DNA of 44,068 nucleotides from Pseudomonas gessardii. Lineage in GTDB: Bacteria; Pseudomonadota; Gammaproteobacteria; Pseudomonadales; Pseudomonadaceae. Below the pieces are notes generated by a model that was given only the letters and a program-made list of their open reading frames with translations, did no database searches and was not told the origin of the DNA. Made by a program: the position numbers and the translations under genes. The DNA is taken from assembly GCF_001983165.1 (NCBI RefSeq), contig NZ_MNPU01000049.1:1-44068 (forward strand), in the 5' to 3' direction. Below, piece after piece: positions 1-6,787 of this stretch; the first letter of the stretch is position 1, and every line of letters starts with the position of its first letter.

Positions 1-4
1 TTAG

Positions 5-274
5 TCAGGTAAGCTCGGTTCGGTCAGACGCCCATTGATAACGATGTTTTGGAAGCGGGATTGTTTCGCTTAGCAAGCTCAGAAAATTAACTGACTGTTG
101 CACTTGCTCCTTGAGACCGCCCTGCCTCGGATGCAAGCCGTACCGGACGTCTAGATCCCAGGAGCGCTCCAGGAGCACCCTGTCGTTTGCCAATTGATAC
201 TGTTCGAAAAGAGTGGTGAAACCAGGGCGGTACTGCCCTGTGACGTATTGATATTCAGGCGTATTTTTCGGCAT
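5..274 (-). CDS. Hypothetical protein, 89 aa
   Basis: I do not recognise this protein. It is a complete reading frame with an ATG start at 274 and a TGA stop at 5-7. It is rich in Gln, Arg and Leu, predicted soluble, with no signal peptide or membrane segment and no motif I can name. It lies 17 bases after another small frame on the same strand (292-480), so the two could be one short operon or pieces of a degraded longer gene. No convincing ribosome binding site precedes the ATG. The neighbourhood carries IS5 transposase debris, so spurious or decayed coding is a real alternative. Confidence 0.3.
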   Translation of the reverse strand: MPKNTPEYQYVTGQYRPGFTTLFEQYQLANDRVLLERSWDLDVRYGLHPRQGGLKEQVQQSVNFLSLLSETIPLPKHRYQWASDRTELT

Positions 275-291
275 TGCGCAGGCTCTTGCGG

Positions 292-480
292 TTAGTATTC
301 TGGCCCATCCCTGGTACGGTGATGGCTAGGCAGGTACGGTGCTTTTGACGCGCCGCTACTTTCGTAGATTTCTCCAAGCCTTGAAGGGAGGCGCATCAGG
401 AGGTTCCAAATCGCCAAAGGACGGAGGTCCAGACAGCCCCTGATAGAATCTTGCCACTCGGCAATAGATTTGGTGCTCAT
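292..480 (-). CDS. Hypothetical protein, 62 aa
   Basis: This is a small unrecognised frame with an ATG at 480, preceded on the minus strand by an AAGGG about twelve bases upstream, which is further than ideal. The product is a mixed-composition soluble peptide with no signal sequence and no familiar motif. It is followed by the 89-aa frame at 5-274 on the same strand. Both may be real small genes of an accessory element or leftovers of a larger one. I cannot assign a function. Confidence 0.22.
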   Translation of the reverse strand: MSTKSIAEWQDSIRGCLDLRPLAIWNLLMRLPSRLGEIYESSGASKAPYLPSHHRTRDGPEY

Positions 481-811
481 GGACGTCTGACCCTTGCTCG
501 CTTCGGGGAAGAACTGATTAAACCTCCGACCCCGCCCCAGTACTATTCGGCTATAACGTAATTGCTATGCGGTTTTGCGGATTGCCTCAGGCTGTGAGCA
601 ATTTTTTTATAAAGATGAATGACAGACTGATGGAGCTTGACGTGCGGTCACGAGCGAAATAGCGTGGCCTTGAATGGTTCCTCCAAAAGAGCAGAGGTTA
701 GACCTTCGCGGACTGAGTTCTATTTTTTTGCAAAACCTGATCTCGGTGACTACCCCACTCAAGGAGCCATTTTTATGGATGGGGGTAGTTTGAAATTATC
801 CAAGGTGGGCG

Positions 812-889
812 ATGCTGCGCGTGCATCAGATGCAGAGCTAGTTTGGCTACCGTGATCTGGCAATGCAGGAAGCACTGTACGAAACATCA
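812..889 (+). pseudogene. IS5-family transposase remnant (internal fragment)
   Basis: The frame starting at ATG 812 reads MLRVHQMQS, then a stop, then FGYRDLAMQEALYET. This matches the conserved N-terminal third of IS5-family transposases (MLR-H--QQWF-L-D-AMEEALHD as I remember the family). The TAG stop sits where the family has a conserved Trp (TGG). Similarity stops at about 889, and a further stop follows at the end of the next line of sequence. It is therefore a dead fragment. The rest of the 481-958 gap holds no gene I can support; a 72-codon frame at 637-855 runs partly over this fragment in another frame and looks spurious. Confidence 0.55.
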
Positions 890-958
890 GAAGGACGCCG
901 CACTGTTTCACGCGTTTAGCCTGCAAAAGCCGCACTAAGTGGCTATCGAGGAAATGCT

Positions 959-1948
959 ATGTTTTACCATCAAAATAAAAACAATGTAATTCGTCAGCAG
1001 TTTTCAACAGTTCTCAACACGCCCGCACAAGCCGTACAGTGGATGTTGAATATCAACGGGCCACATGATCTTGAAGTTCCCAGGCCCCGCGAACTGGATT
1101 TTCGCCATTATGGGACCATAATAGGCAATGCAGCTATTGGGATAATCGAATATTCGACCTTGGTACGTGTCAAGATCGAAAATCTGGAGCAGAGCTACAG
1201 TGTCAACTTGCCTCTGTACGGAGAGCAAAGTATTGAGCATCAGGGTAGTTCATTCGTCTCCAATTCTTCAGTAGGGGTGATCCTCTCGCCCAACCAGTCC
1301 TTGCGCATGACCATTGGCGAGAAATGCCGCAAAAAGATGGTTAAGCTCGCGCGCAGGGCACTGGAGGTGAAGTTATCAAAGCTGCTGGGTCGGCAAATTT
1401 CGCAGCCGATACTTTTCGAGCCAAAGGTGAGTTTGGATGGTGCAATGCAGCAGTGGTGGCAGCTGGTGGAAAATTTTCAAGAGATTCTGCTGGCTGAGAG
1501 CTCTTTATGCGATCTGCCAGACGTGTGGAGCAACTTTGAAAACAGCTTGATCACCAGCCTCTTGTTCTCGCAACGACATAACTATTTTGATGAATTGCTG
1601 GCGCGCCAAGCGGGGCGCCCGCAGTACCTGACACAACTTGAAATTATGTTTAATGAGTCCTTGGAACTCCCTCTGACGCTCGTGGATCTTGAGCGAGCTG
1701 TGGGGGTCTCCCGCGAGCGCCTTTATCGTGATTTTCATACGTATTACGGCATGACACCGATCGCATATTTTCGTCAATTACGATTCGATCAAGTTCGATT
1801 ACGCCTGATCCAGGCGCGATCCTCTGAAAAAGTTTCCAGTATTGCTATGGATTACGGTTTTCAGCAGTTTGGACGTTTTTCCAAGGAATACAAAGAGCGT
1901 TTTGGGGAGTTGCCTTCGCAAACCTTGAGGTTGCACCGTACCAATTGA
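959..1948 (+). CDS. AraC-family transcriptional regulator
   Basis: This is a 329-aa DNA-binding regulator. The N-terminal two thirds (about residues 20-190) resemble the AraC-binding-like domain shared by XylS/FeaR-type regulators, with the stretch YSVNLPLYGEQ followed by VGVILSPNQSLRM. The C-terminal ~100 residues carry the paired helix-turn-helix of AraC/XylS proteins: VDLERAVGVSRERLYRDFHTYYGMTPIAYFRQLR, quoted here only as a region near residues 240-275, ending in GFQQFGRFSKEYKERFGELP. The same architecture recurs in the regulators at 24381-25418 and 31446-32474, so three related paralogues sit in this window. It converges on the pch operon. Whether it controls pch genes or something further left is unknown. 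No clear ribosome binding site is seen, but the start fits the family. Confidence 0.85.
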   Translation: MFYHQNKNNVIRQQFSTVLNTPAQAVQWMLNINGPHDLEVPRPRELDFRHYGTIIGNAAIGIIEYSTLVRVKIENLEQSYSVNLPLYGEQSIEHQGSSFVSNSSVGVILSPNQSLRMTIGEKCRKKMVKLARRALEVKLSKLLGRQISQPILFEPKVSLDGAMQQWWQLVENFQEILLAESSLCDLPDVWSNFENSLITSLLFSQRHNYFDELLARQAGRPQYLTQLEIMFNESLELPLTLVDLERAVGVSRERLYRDFHTYYGMTPIAYFRQLRFDQVRLRLIQARSSEKVSSIAMDYGFQQFGRFSKEYKERFGELPSQTLRLHRTN

Positions 1949-1962
1949 AACTCCTGCTTGCA

Positions 1963-1980
1963 GTGATCTATGTAGATCAC
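1963..1980. repeat. Inverted repeat downstream of the AraC gene
   Basis: GTGATCTA and TAGATCAC are perfect 8-bp arms separated by TG, starting 14 bases after the AraC stop codon. No T-tract follows, so it may be an operator-like site or a weak terminator. The half-sites resemble CRP/Vfr half-sites, but the spacing is 10 bp rather than 6, so I do not call it one. Confidence 0.35.
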
Positions 1981-2087
1981 GCCACCGGTTGCACAGGCAG
2001 TCACTGAGTGATGGCCGTTAGGTAAGATCGTGGTTGGCATAAGCCTCATAGCGGTCCTGATCCAAGATCAATAACCTTGTTCAATTC

Positions 2088-2318
2088 TCAGAGATATTTT
2101 TTGAATGTCGCCGCAGTGATGGCCGTGGCCACCACACGCTTTTCGCGCCCGATCATATGGCGGGGAATGTTCTGCTCGGTGAGCTTGCCTTCAAGTTGGA
2201 CGATCACTTCCCATGCTTTCGGCCCGGGATGTCGACCCTAGGTTACGTCGCCTTGGGCCTGGGTCAGGAAGGCAGCCAGCAGCAGGGTACTGGTTGCGAG
2301 CAACTGTGTGTAAGTCAT
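2088..2318 (-). pseudogene. Small exported protein gene interrupted by an in-frame TAG
   Basis: The minus strand reads a 76-codon frame from ATG 2318, with AGGA about six bases upstream, to TGA at 2088-2090. The first 26 codons encode a clear Sec signal peptide (MTYTQLLATSTLLLAAFLTQAQG). An in-frame TAG at 2238-2240 then interrupts, after which the same frame continues for about 50 codons with coding-like composition (GRHPGPKAWEVIVQLEGKLT near the middle, VVATAITAATFKKYL at the end). A single base change would restore one small periplasmic protein. It lies just downstream of pchF but beyond that gene's terminator. I do not recognise the family. Alternatives are a sequencing error or genuine readthrough. 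Confidence 0.6.
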
Positions 2319-2333
2319 TGCGTATCCTAAGAT

Positions 2334-2359
2334 AAAAAGCCCCGCCAGGCCTGACGGGG
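2334..2359 (-). terminator. Intrinsic terminator of the pch operon
   Basis: Read on the minus strand, CCCCGTCAGG and CCTGGCGGGG form a ten-base stem with one mismatch, followed directly by C and TTTTT. It starts 12 bases after the pchF stop codon and has the form of a standard rho-independent terminator. Confidence 0.85.
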
Positions 2360-2371
2360 TATCAAGCATCA

Positions 2372-3940
2372 TCAAAATGGGTTGGTGAGGTCGATGCCCG
2401 ACTTGCCCGGTGCCAGGATGTTGTGCGGGTCCAGGGCACGCTTGATGGCATGTTCAAGCTTGCGTTTGACCGGACCATAGCTCTGCGCCACACGCTCCTG
2501 GAAGGCGGTGTTGACGCGGTACACGGCATAGCCTTCCTGCTCGAATACATCCAGCAATTCGGCAAAGCAGGCATTGGCGCGCTGGGTCTCTTCGGGGTTG
2601 GTGCGGTCGTACAGCACGTCGATGACGTGATGCATGTCGCGCCAGCCGACGATGAACTCGCCGACGTAGTCCAGGCCGTGTTTGTTGAGCGTCTTCTTGG
2701 CCAGCGCCTGCTGTTTGTCGCATTCGCTGCCTCGGGCCTGGCTGACCGGTGCGAACCACATGGAGCCACCACCGCCACGCCAGTTGTACAGGCCGAATTC
2801 CTGCAGGTTTGGTACACCCGACATCAGTTGGGCGCGGTATTTGAAGGGCTGGGTGTCACCGGCTTCTTCCTGTGTGACGAGCCGACCCTTGCCCAATTGT
2901 TTGAGTGCCCCCTTGACGATGTTCCAGTTGACGTTGACCTGTTCCTGAGTGCCGTAAAGTGCGGCGTAGACGTTCCAGGCGCCGAGGTTCTTGTCTATCT
3001 GGATCTGCTTGAGGATCGCGTCGGAGGTCGCGCCGGGCTCAAGGGTGTAGTCGGAGCGGCGGGTATTGCAGGTGGAGGCCTCCCACAGTACGCCGGCGAT
3101 CACCACCGAGTTGGGGATGACCTGGGCGATGCGCAGCGGGCGGATGAATTCGACGATTTCGGCGATATCCGACTCGTTCTCGAACTTGATCTCGAACGGC
3201 TTGAACACCGGCGGTTTGGGCATCAACCAGAAGCCCATCTTGGTGCAGATACCATAGTTCGCCTGTGTGAACATTCCATCCAGAGTCGGGCCATAGCCCC
3301 ACTTGAAGACTTGCCAGGCGTTGTCGCCCTTAACCCCGCCCATGCCAGTGCGATACACGTCGCCATTGGCCAGCACCACTTCCATGCCGCACTGCATCAT
3401 AAAATGCTCACCGTAAGGCGTGTAGCCCACGCCGCGATCCATCGTGTTGCCCAGCGGTCCGGCGATGGCCGACGGCGCGGAGAACGACAGCATCAAGGGC
3501 AAGTTGTGTTCCTGGATGTGGTCGTAAAGCTGCTGGTAAGTTACCCCCGGCTCGACCAGGGCGGTACACAGCTGGGGATCGACGTGGAGGATCTTGTTCA
3601 TTTTTTTCAGGTCGAGAATGATCTGGCCACGCTGACCGGGTGCTGCGGAGCCGTAACCGAAGTTGCGACCGGTAGAGATGGTCCACACTGGTATCTTGTG
3701 TTCATTGCAGATTTTCACCACGCCTTGCACCTGCTCGACGGTGGTTGCGGTGATAGCAGCAGAAGGTGTGTGCCCGGCGTTGTCCACAGCCATCATGATC
3801 TTGGCGTAGGGGATCAGTTGATCGTCCTTGACCAGGACGTTGTCTTCGCCGAGCAAGGTGCGGAACTTGGCGATGGCTTGCTCGAAGTGGGCGGCGTTGA
3901 CGCCACGAGGCAGTAGCTTGTTGTTGGTTTTTTCAGTCAT
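2372..3940 (-). CDS. pchF: p-Cresol methylhydroxylase flavoprotein subunit
   Basis: This 522-aa FAD enzyme of the vanillyl-alcohol-oxidase/PCMH family oxidises p-cresol to 4-hydroxybenzyl alcohol and then 4-hydroxybenzaldehyde through a quinone methide, passing electrons to PchC. The PP-loop FAD domain lies at about residues 35-240 and the cap domain follows. Residues known in P. putida PCMH are all present with an offset of one: Tyr385 (the flavin-linked Tyr384) in GLYNWRGGGG, Tyr96, Tyr368, Glu381, Glu428, Tyr474 and Arg475. VAO itself links FAD through His, so PCMH or a close 4-alkylphenol or eugenol hydroxylase is indicated. It is the last gene of pchACXF, 13 bases after pchX. It has no Sec signal although PCMH is periplasmic. 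Exact substrate range (p-cresol, 4-ethylphenol, eugenol) is not fixed by sequence. Confidence 0.92.
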   Translation of the reverse strand: MTEKTNNKLLPRGVNAAHFEQAIAKFRTLLGEDNVLVKDDQLIPYAKIMMAVDNAGHTPSAAITATTVEQVQGVVKICNEHKIPVWTISTGRNFGYGSAAPGQRGQIILDLKKMNKILHVDPQLCTALVEPGVTYQQLYDHIQEHNLPLMLSFSAPSAIAGPLGNTMDRGVGYTPYGEHFMMQCGMEVVLANGDVYRTGMGGVKGDNAWQVFKWGYGPTLDGMFTQANYGICTKMGFWLMPKPPVFKPFEIKFENESDIAEIVEFIRPLRIAQVIPNSVVIAGVLWEASTCNTRRSDYTLEPGATSDAILKQIQIDKNLGAWNVYAALYGTQEQVNVNWNIVKGALKQLGKGRLVTQEEAGDTQPFKYRAQLMSGVPNLQEFGLYNWRGGGGSMWFAPVSQARGSECDKQQALAKKTLNKHGLDYVGEFIVGWRDMHHVIDVLYDRTNPEETQRANACFAELLDVFEQEGYAVYRVNTAFQERVAQSYGPVKRKLEHAIKRALDPHNILAPGKSGIDLTNPF

Positions 3941-3953
3941 CTGGAGAGTTCCT

Positions 3954-4646
3954 TCAAGCTTCGATCGAGAACGAAACGAAATTACCGGTCAGCGGCGAGG
4001 CACGGCTGGCGATCAGGGGCGCCTGACCGAGATTGGCGGTGCCCAGTGCAGCGAGGGTGTAGCCCAGCGTGGCCGCCCATTGCTCGGAACCTGCGGTGTT
4101 GCGCGCCGTCGCAGAGACTTGCAACGGTGCGTGTTGGCCATGCAAGCGCTGTTCAGTAAGGCTGAAGTGGGTACCGCAGGCGTTCAGGTTCAGGCCAAGC
4201 TGCGGGGCGCAGCCGCTGGCGGCCTCGGCACTGAGTAGACGGTGATGGGAGGCGTTGGCCGTGGCGCGATGCTGACCCAGCCACTGCACGCGCGCGCCGG
4301 CACTGCGTGCTAGGTCGATGATCACGGCAGCACTGGCATCGTCCACCAGGCCGATGATGCGTTGCGGTTGAGTGCTGCCCAGGCGTTTTTCCAGGTCGAG
4401 GATGAAGTCCAGGCTCAGGTCGGCGCGTTGCATCGTGACCTGTCTAGCGGTTGGGCTGGCGTTGATGCCCTGGAGGAAGGCCGACGCGGCAACCTCGCCA
4501 GTCATTAGGGCCAGGGTCGGTAGCGCCGGCCGGGCCTGAACGCCCAGTGCACCGTTGGCCATGGTCAGGCCCGAACGGCTGACCAGCGCTGCGGCCATGC
4601 CGCTCAAGGCCATTCCCTTGAGCAATAAACGACGTTCAATATTCAT
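3954..4646 (-). CDS. pchX: PchX-like protein with twin-arginine signal, unknown function
   Basis: This is a 230-aa protein in the position occupied by pchX in known pchACXF clusters, between the cytochrome and flavoprotein genes. The N-terminus has Arg5-Arg6 followed by LLLKG and a hydrophobic Ala/Leu stretch to about residue 32, which resembles a Tat signal. The remainder is a globular domain rich in Ala, Gly and Leu with a central IIGLVDDASAAVIIDLARSAG segment; I see no catalytic motif. Spacing is ten bases from pchC and 13 to pchF, so it is cotranscribed. PchF itself has no signal peptide, which makes export or cofactor loading of PchF a reasonable guess for its role. This is inference, not known function. 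Confidence 0.8.
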   Translation of the reverse strand: MNIERRLLLKGMALSGMAAALVSRSGLTMANGALGVQARPALPTLALMTGEVAASAFLQGINASPTARQVTMQRADLSLDFILDLEKRLGSTQPQRIIGLVDDASAAVIIDLARSAGARVQWLGQHRATANASHHRLLSAEAASGCAPQLGLNLNACGTHFSLTEQRLHGQHAPLQVSATARNTAGSEQWAATLGYTLAALGTANLGQAPLIASRASPLTGNFVSFSIEA

Positions 4647-4656
4647 TACCGACTCC

Positions 4657-4992
4657 TCAAGGCTTGGCCACGGGAACGGGTGTTTTGGAGATATAGTCGG
4701 CTACCTGTTGCAGCGAATTGTCATCGATGAACGAAGCGGGGAAGGCCGGCATGGCACGGAAACCGTTGCGCACGATGGCGGTGATGTAGGGCGATGGCAG
4801 CTGGCGGCCCTTGATAGACGGGCCGACTTGGTTTTCGTGGCAGTAGCCGCACATTTTGGCATAGACGTTTTCGCCGCCTTTCCAGACGCCGTCACCATCG
4901 GCAAAGACGCTACCCGCCAGCAGGGTCATCGGTAGGGCAAGGCAGACAGTGAGGGGCCATTTCACCGCTGGGCGGTTGAGGAGTGAAGACAT
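4657..4992 (-). CDS. pchC: p-Cresol methylhydroxylase cytochrome c subunit
   Basis: This 111-aa periplasmic c-type cytochrome is the electron acceptor and partner of PchF. Residues 1-31 form a Sec signal peptide ending near VFA. The heme site is C48-G-Y-C51-H52, and Met81 in AMPAF is the likely sixth ligand. I use ATG 4992 because GGAG lies six bases upstream on the minus strand; an in-frame ATG at 5037 would add 15 residues before the signal peptide with no better site. The gene is 53 bases after pchA and ten bases before pchX. The short single-heme form matches PCMH cytochrome subunits. Confidence 0.92.
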   Translation of the reverse strand: MSSLLNRPAVKWPLTVCLALPMTLLAGSVFADGDGVWKGGENVYAKMCGYCHENQVGPSIKGRQLPSPYITAIVRNGFRAMPAFPASFIDDNSLQQVADYISKTPVPVAKP

Positions 4993-5045
4993 TTCGTACT
5001 CCGTTCTCTTATGGGGAAGTGGGTTCATGGACGCCATGGTTCAGG

Positions 5046-6521
5046 TCAGAACGGATACGGCCTGGGGCTGTGTTGCAGGGTGATCCAATGGTCGGTGGTG
5101 AACTCCTCGATCGCCCAGTCGCCATTGAAGCGTCCAAGGCCGGAGTTCTTCTCACCGCCGAACGGCGCGTTGGGTTCGTCGTTGACCGGGATGTCGTTGA
5201 CGTGGGTCATGCCGGCGCGGATGCGTTGCGCAAATTGCACGCCGCGCTCCAGGCTGGAGGTAAAGACGGCGCTGGATAGTCCATATTCGCTACAATTGGC
5301 CAGCTCCAGGGCGTGCTCGGCATCGCGGGCGGATTGAATGCCCACCAGCGGCCCGAAGATCTCTTCACGCGCAATGTCCATGTCGGCGGTGACGTCGCCA
5401 AACACATGCGGCGGCAGGACGTTCCCCTTGGCTTGCCCGCCCACCAGCAGATTGGCGCCCTCGGCCCGGGCGGTGGCGATCTTCGCTTGCAGGCCCGCCA
5501 ATTGCTTGCTGTTGATCACCGGGCCGATCACGGTTTCCGCTTTATCCGGATCCCCGTAAGGCAGGGCTTTGACCCGCTCGACGAAGCGCCGGGTAAAGGT
5601 TTCCAGTAGCGGTTGCTCGACGATGATGCGGTTGATTGCCATGCAGATCTGGCCCTGGTGGAGGAACTTACCCACCACGGCGGCACTGACGGCCTGCTCG
5701 ACATCGGCATCGGCCAGGACCACGAACGGACTATTACCGCCCAGCTCCAGGGCGATGTGCTTGAGGTGCTCACCTCCACTGGCGATGCGGCCGATGGAGC
5801 GTCCAACCTGGGTCGAGCCAGTAAAGGAAATGAACGATGGGACCGAGTGTTCGACGAAGGCATCGCCAATTTCCGCGCCGGCACCGACCACCACACTAAG
5901 CACGCCCGACGGCAATCCGGCTTCCTCGAAGATGCGCGCGAGCAACAGGCCGCCGGTGATAGGCGTATCGCTGGCGGGCTTGACCACTACCGCGTTGCCC
6001 AGCGCCAGGGCCGGAGCCAGGGAGCGGGCGGTCAGGTGCAGGGGGAAATTCCACGGGCTAATCACGCCGATCACGCCCAGAGGTGTGCGGTAGACACGGC
6101 TTTCCTTGCCAGGGATGTTGGAGGCAAGAATGCGCCCGTGCACCCGGCTTGGCAGGCTCGCCGACTCCAGTGTAATGGCGCGAGCGGAGCCCCATTCGAT
6201 TTGCGCCTTGATACGCGTGCTGCCGGACTCACGAATGATCCAGCCAATGATTTCTTCACGGCGCTCGTCGAAGATCTTTACCGCGTTGAGCAGGACCTGA
6301 GCCCGGGCGGCCGGCCCTTGGGCTGCCCAATTGACCTGGGTTTCCTGTGCCTTGCGGTAAGCCTCATCGAGATCATCGCGATTGGCCTGGGTGATTTGCA
6401 GCAAGCGTGTCTGGGTGAAGGGGTCGAACACCTCCAGCGGACGATCGGTGCTACCGGCACGCCATTTCCCGGCGAGAGGTTGCAGTTCAAGGTTTTGATA
6501 GGTAGGGCGAGTAACGGTCAT
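5046..6521 (-). CDS. pchA: 4-Hydroxybenzaldehyde dehydrogenase
   Basis: This 491-aa NAD(P)+-dependent aldehyde dehydrogenase should oxidise the 4-hydroxybenzaldehyde released by PCMH to 4-hydroxybenzoate. Catalytic residues are visible: Asn158 in PWNF, Glu259 in ELGGN and the nucleophile Cys293 in HQGQICMAINR; FTGST marks the coenzyme loop. It is the first gene of the pchACXF operon, about 30-40 bases downstream of a -24/-12 promoter, with AGAGA as ribosome binding site. The product would feed the protocatechuate pathway, whose genes are not in this window. Vanillin or other benzaldehydes are possible alternative substrates. Confidence 0.88.
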   Translation of the reverse strand: MTVTRPTYQNLELQPLAGKWRAGSTDRPLEVFDPFTQTRLLQITQANRDDLDEAYRKAQETQVNWAAQGPAARAQVLLNAVKIFDERREEIIGWIIRESGSTRIKAQIEWGSARAITLESASLPSRVHGRILASNIPGKESRVYRTPLGVIGVISPWNFPLHLTARSLAPALALGNAVVVKPASDTPITGGLLLARIFEEAGLPSGVLSVVVGAGAEIGDAFVEHSVPSFISFTGSTQVGRSIGRIASGGEHLKHIALELGGNSPFVVLADADVEQAVSAAVVGKFLHQGQICMAINRIIVEQPLLETFTRRFVERVKALPYGDPDKAETVIGPVINSKQLAGLQAKIATARAEGANLLVGGQAKGNVLPPHVFGDVTADMDIAREEIFGPLVGIQSARDAEHALELANCSEYGLSSAVFTSSLERGVQFAQRIRAGMTHVNDIPVNDEPNAPFGGEKNSGLGRFNGDWAIEEFTTDHWITLQHSPRPYPF

Positions 6522-6561
6522 GGCGTTGTCTCTCTTATTGGGTGCTCATGACTTAGTAATA

Positions 6562-6576
6562 ACAACTATCGTGCCA
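6562..6576 (-). promoter_or_regulatory. Sigma54 (-24/-12) promoter of pchA
   Basis: The minus strand reads TGGCACG-ATAG-TTGT, matching the consensus TGGCACG-N4-TTGC in every position except the last base. Spacing between the GG and the -12 G is exact. It lies about 40 bases upstream of the pchA start and the divergent gene encodes a sigma54-dependent activator, which supports the call. Confidence 0.88.
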
Positions 6577-6757
6577 AACTCGATTTATTAATTAATTTAT
6601 ATAAAATCAAATAGTTATGTTTTTTTAGCGCGTCTGGACACAAATATTGAAACAGCGCGTGCGGAATTTTATGCAGAGGATGTCGCAGGCCGTTGAAAGC
6701 TCGACGCTTGATGTTTTTTTGTGCGTTTATCGGACGAACGAGGGTCAGAAGGCCTGT

Positions 6758-6780
6758 GGTCAATCATTGGCAGATTGACC
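6758..6780. promoter_or_regulatory. Candidate enhancer (UAS) for the sigma54 activator
   Basis: GGTCAATC and GATTGACC are perfect 8-bp inverted arms around a 7-bp spacer (ATTGGCA). The site is about 190 bp upstream of the pchA -24/-12 element and just before the activator gene, the usual place for an NtrC/XylR-type enhancer that could also autoregulate the activator. The half-site resembles the TTGATC-type half-sites known for XylR and DmpR. Confidence 0.65.
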
Positions 6781-6787
6781 GTGGGGG

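Noticed and set aside
637..855. 72-codon plus frame before the first AraC gene
   Set aside because: Overlaps IS5 transposase debris in another frame, has no ribosome binding site and no homologue I can recall.
2423..3916. 497-codon plus-strand frame opposite pchF
   Set aside because: Shadow of a high-GC gene; pchF has every expected catalytic residue and the antisense product has no recognisable domain.
2372..3940. Calling the flavoprotein vanillyl-alcohol oxidase
   Set aside because: The flavin-linking residue is Tyr385 as in PCMH, and the pchC cytochrome gene is present; VAO uses His and oxygen directly.
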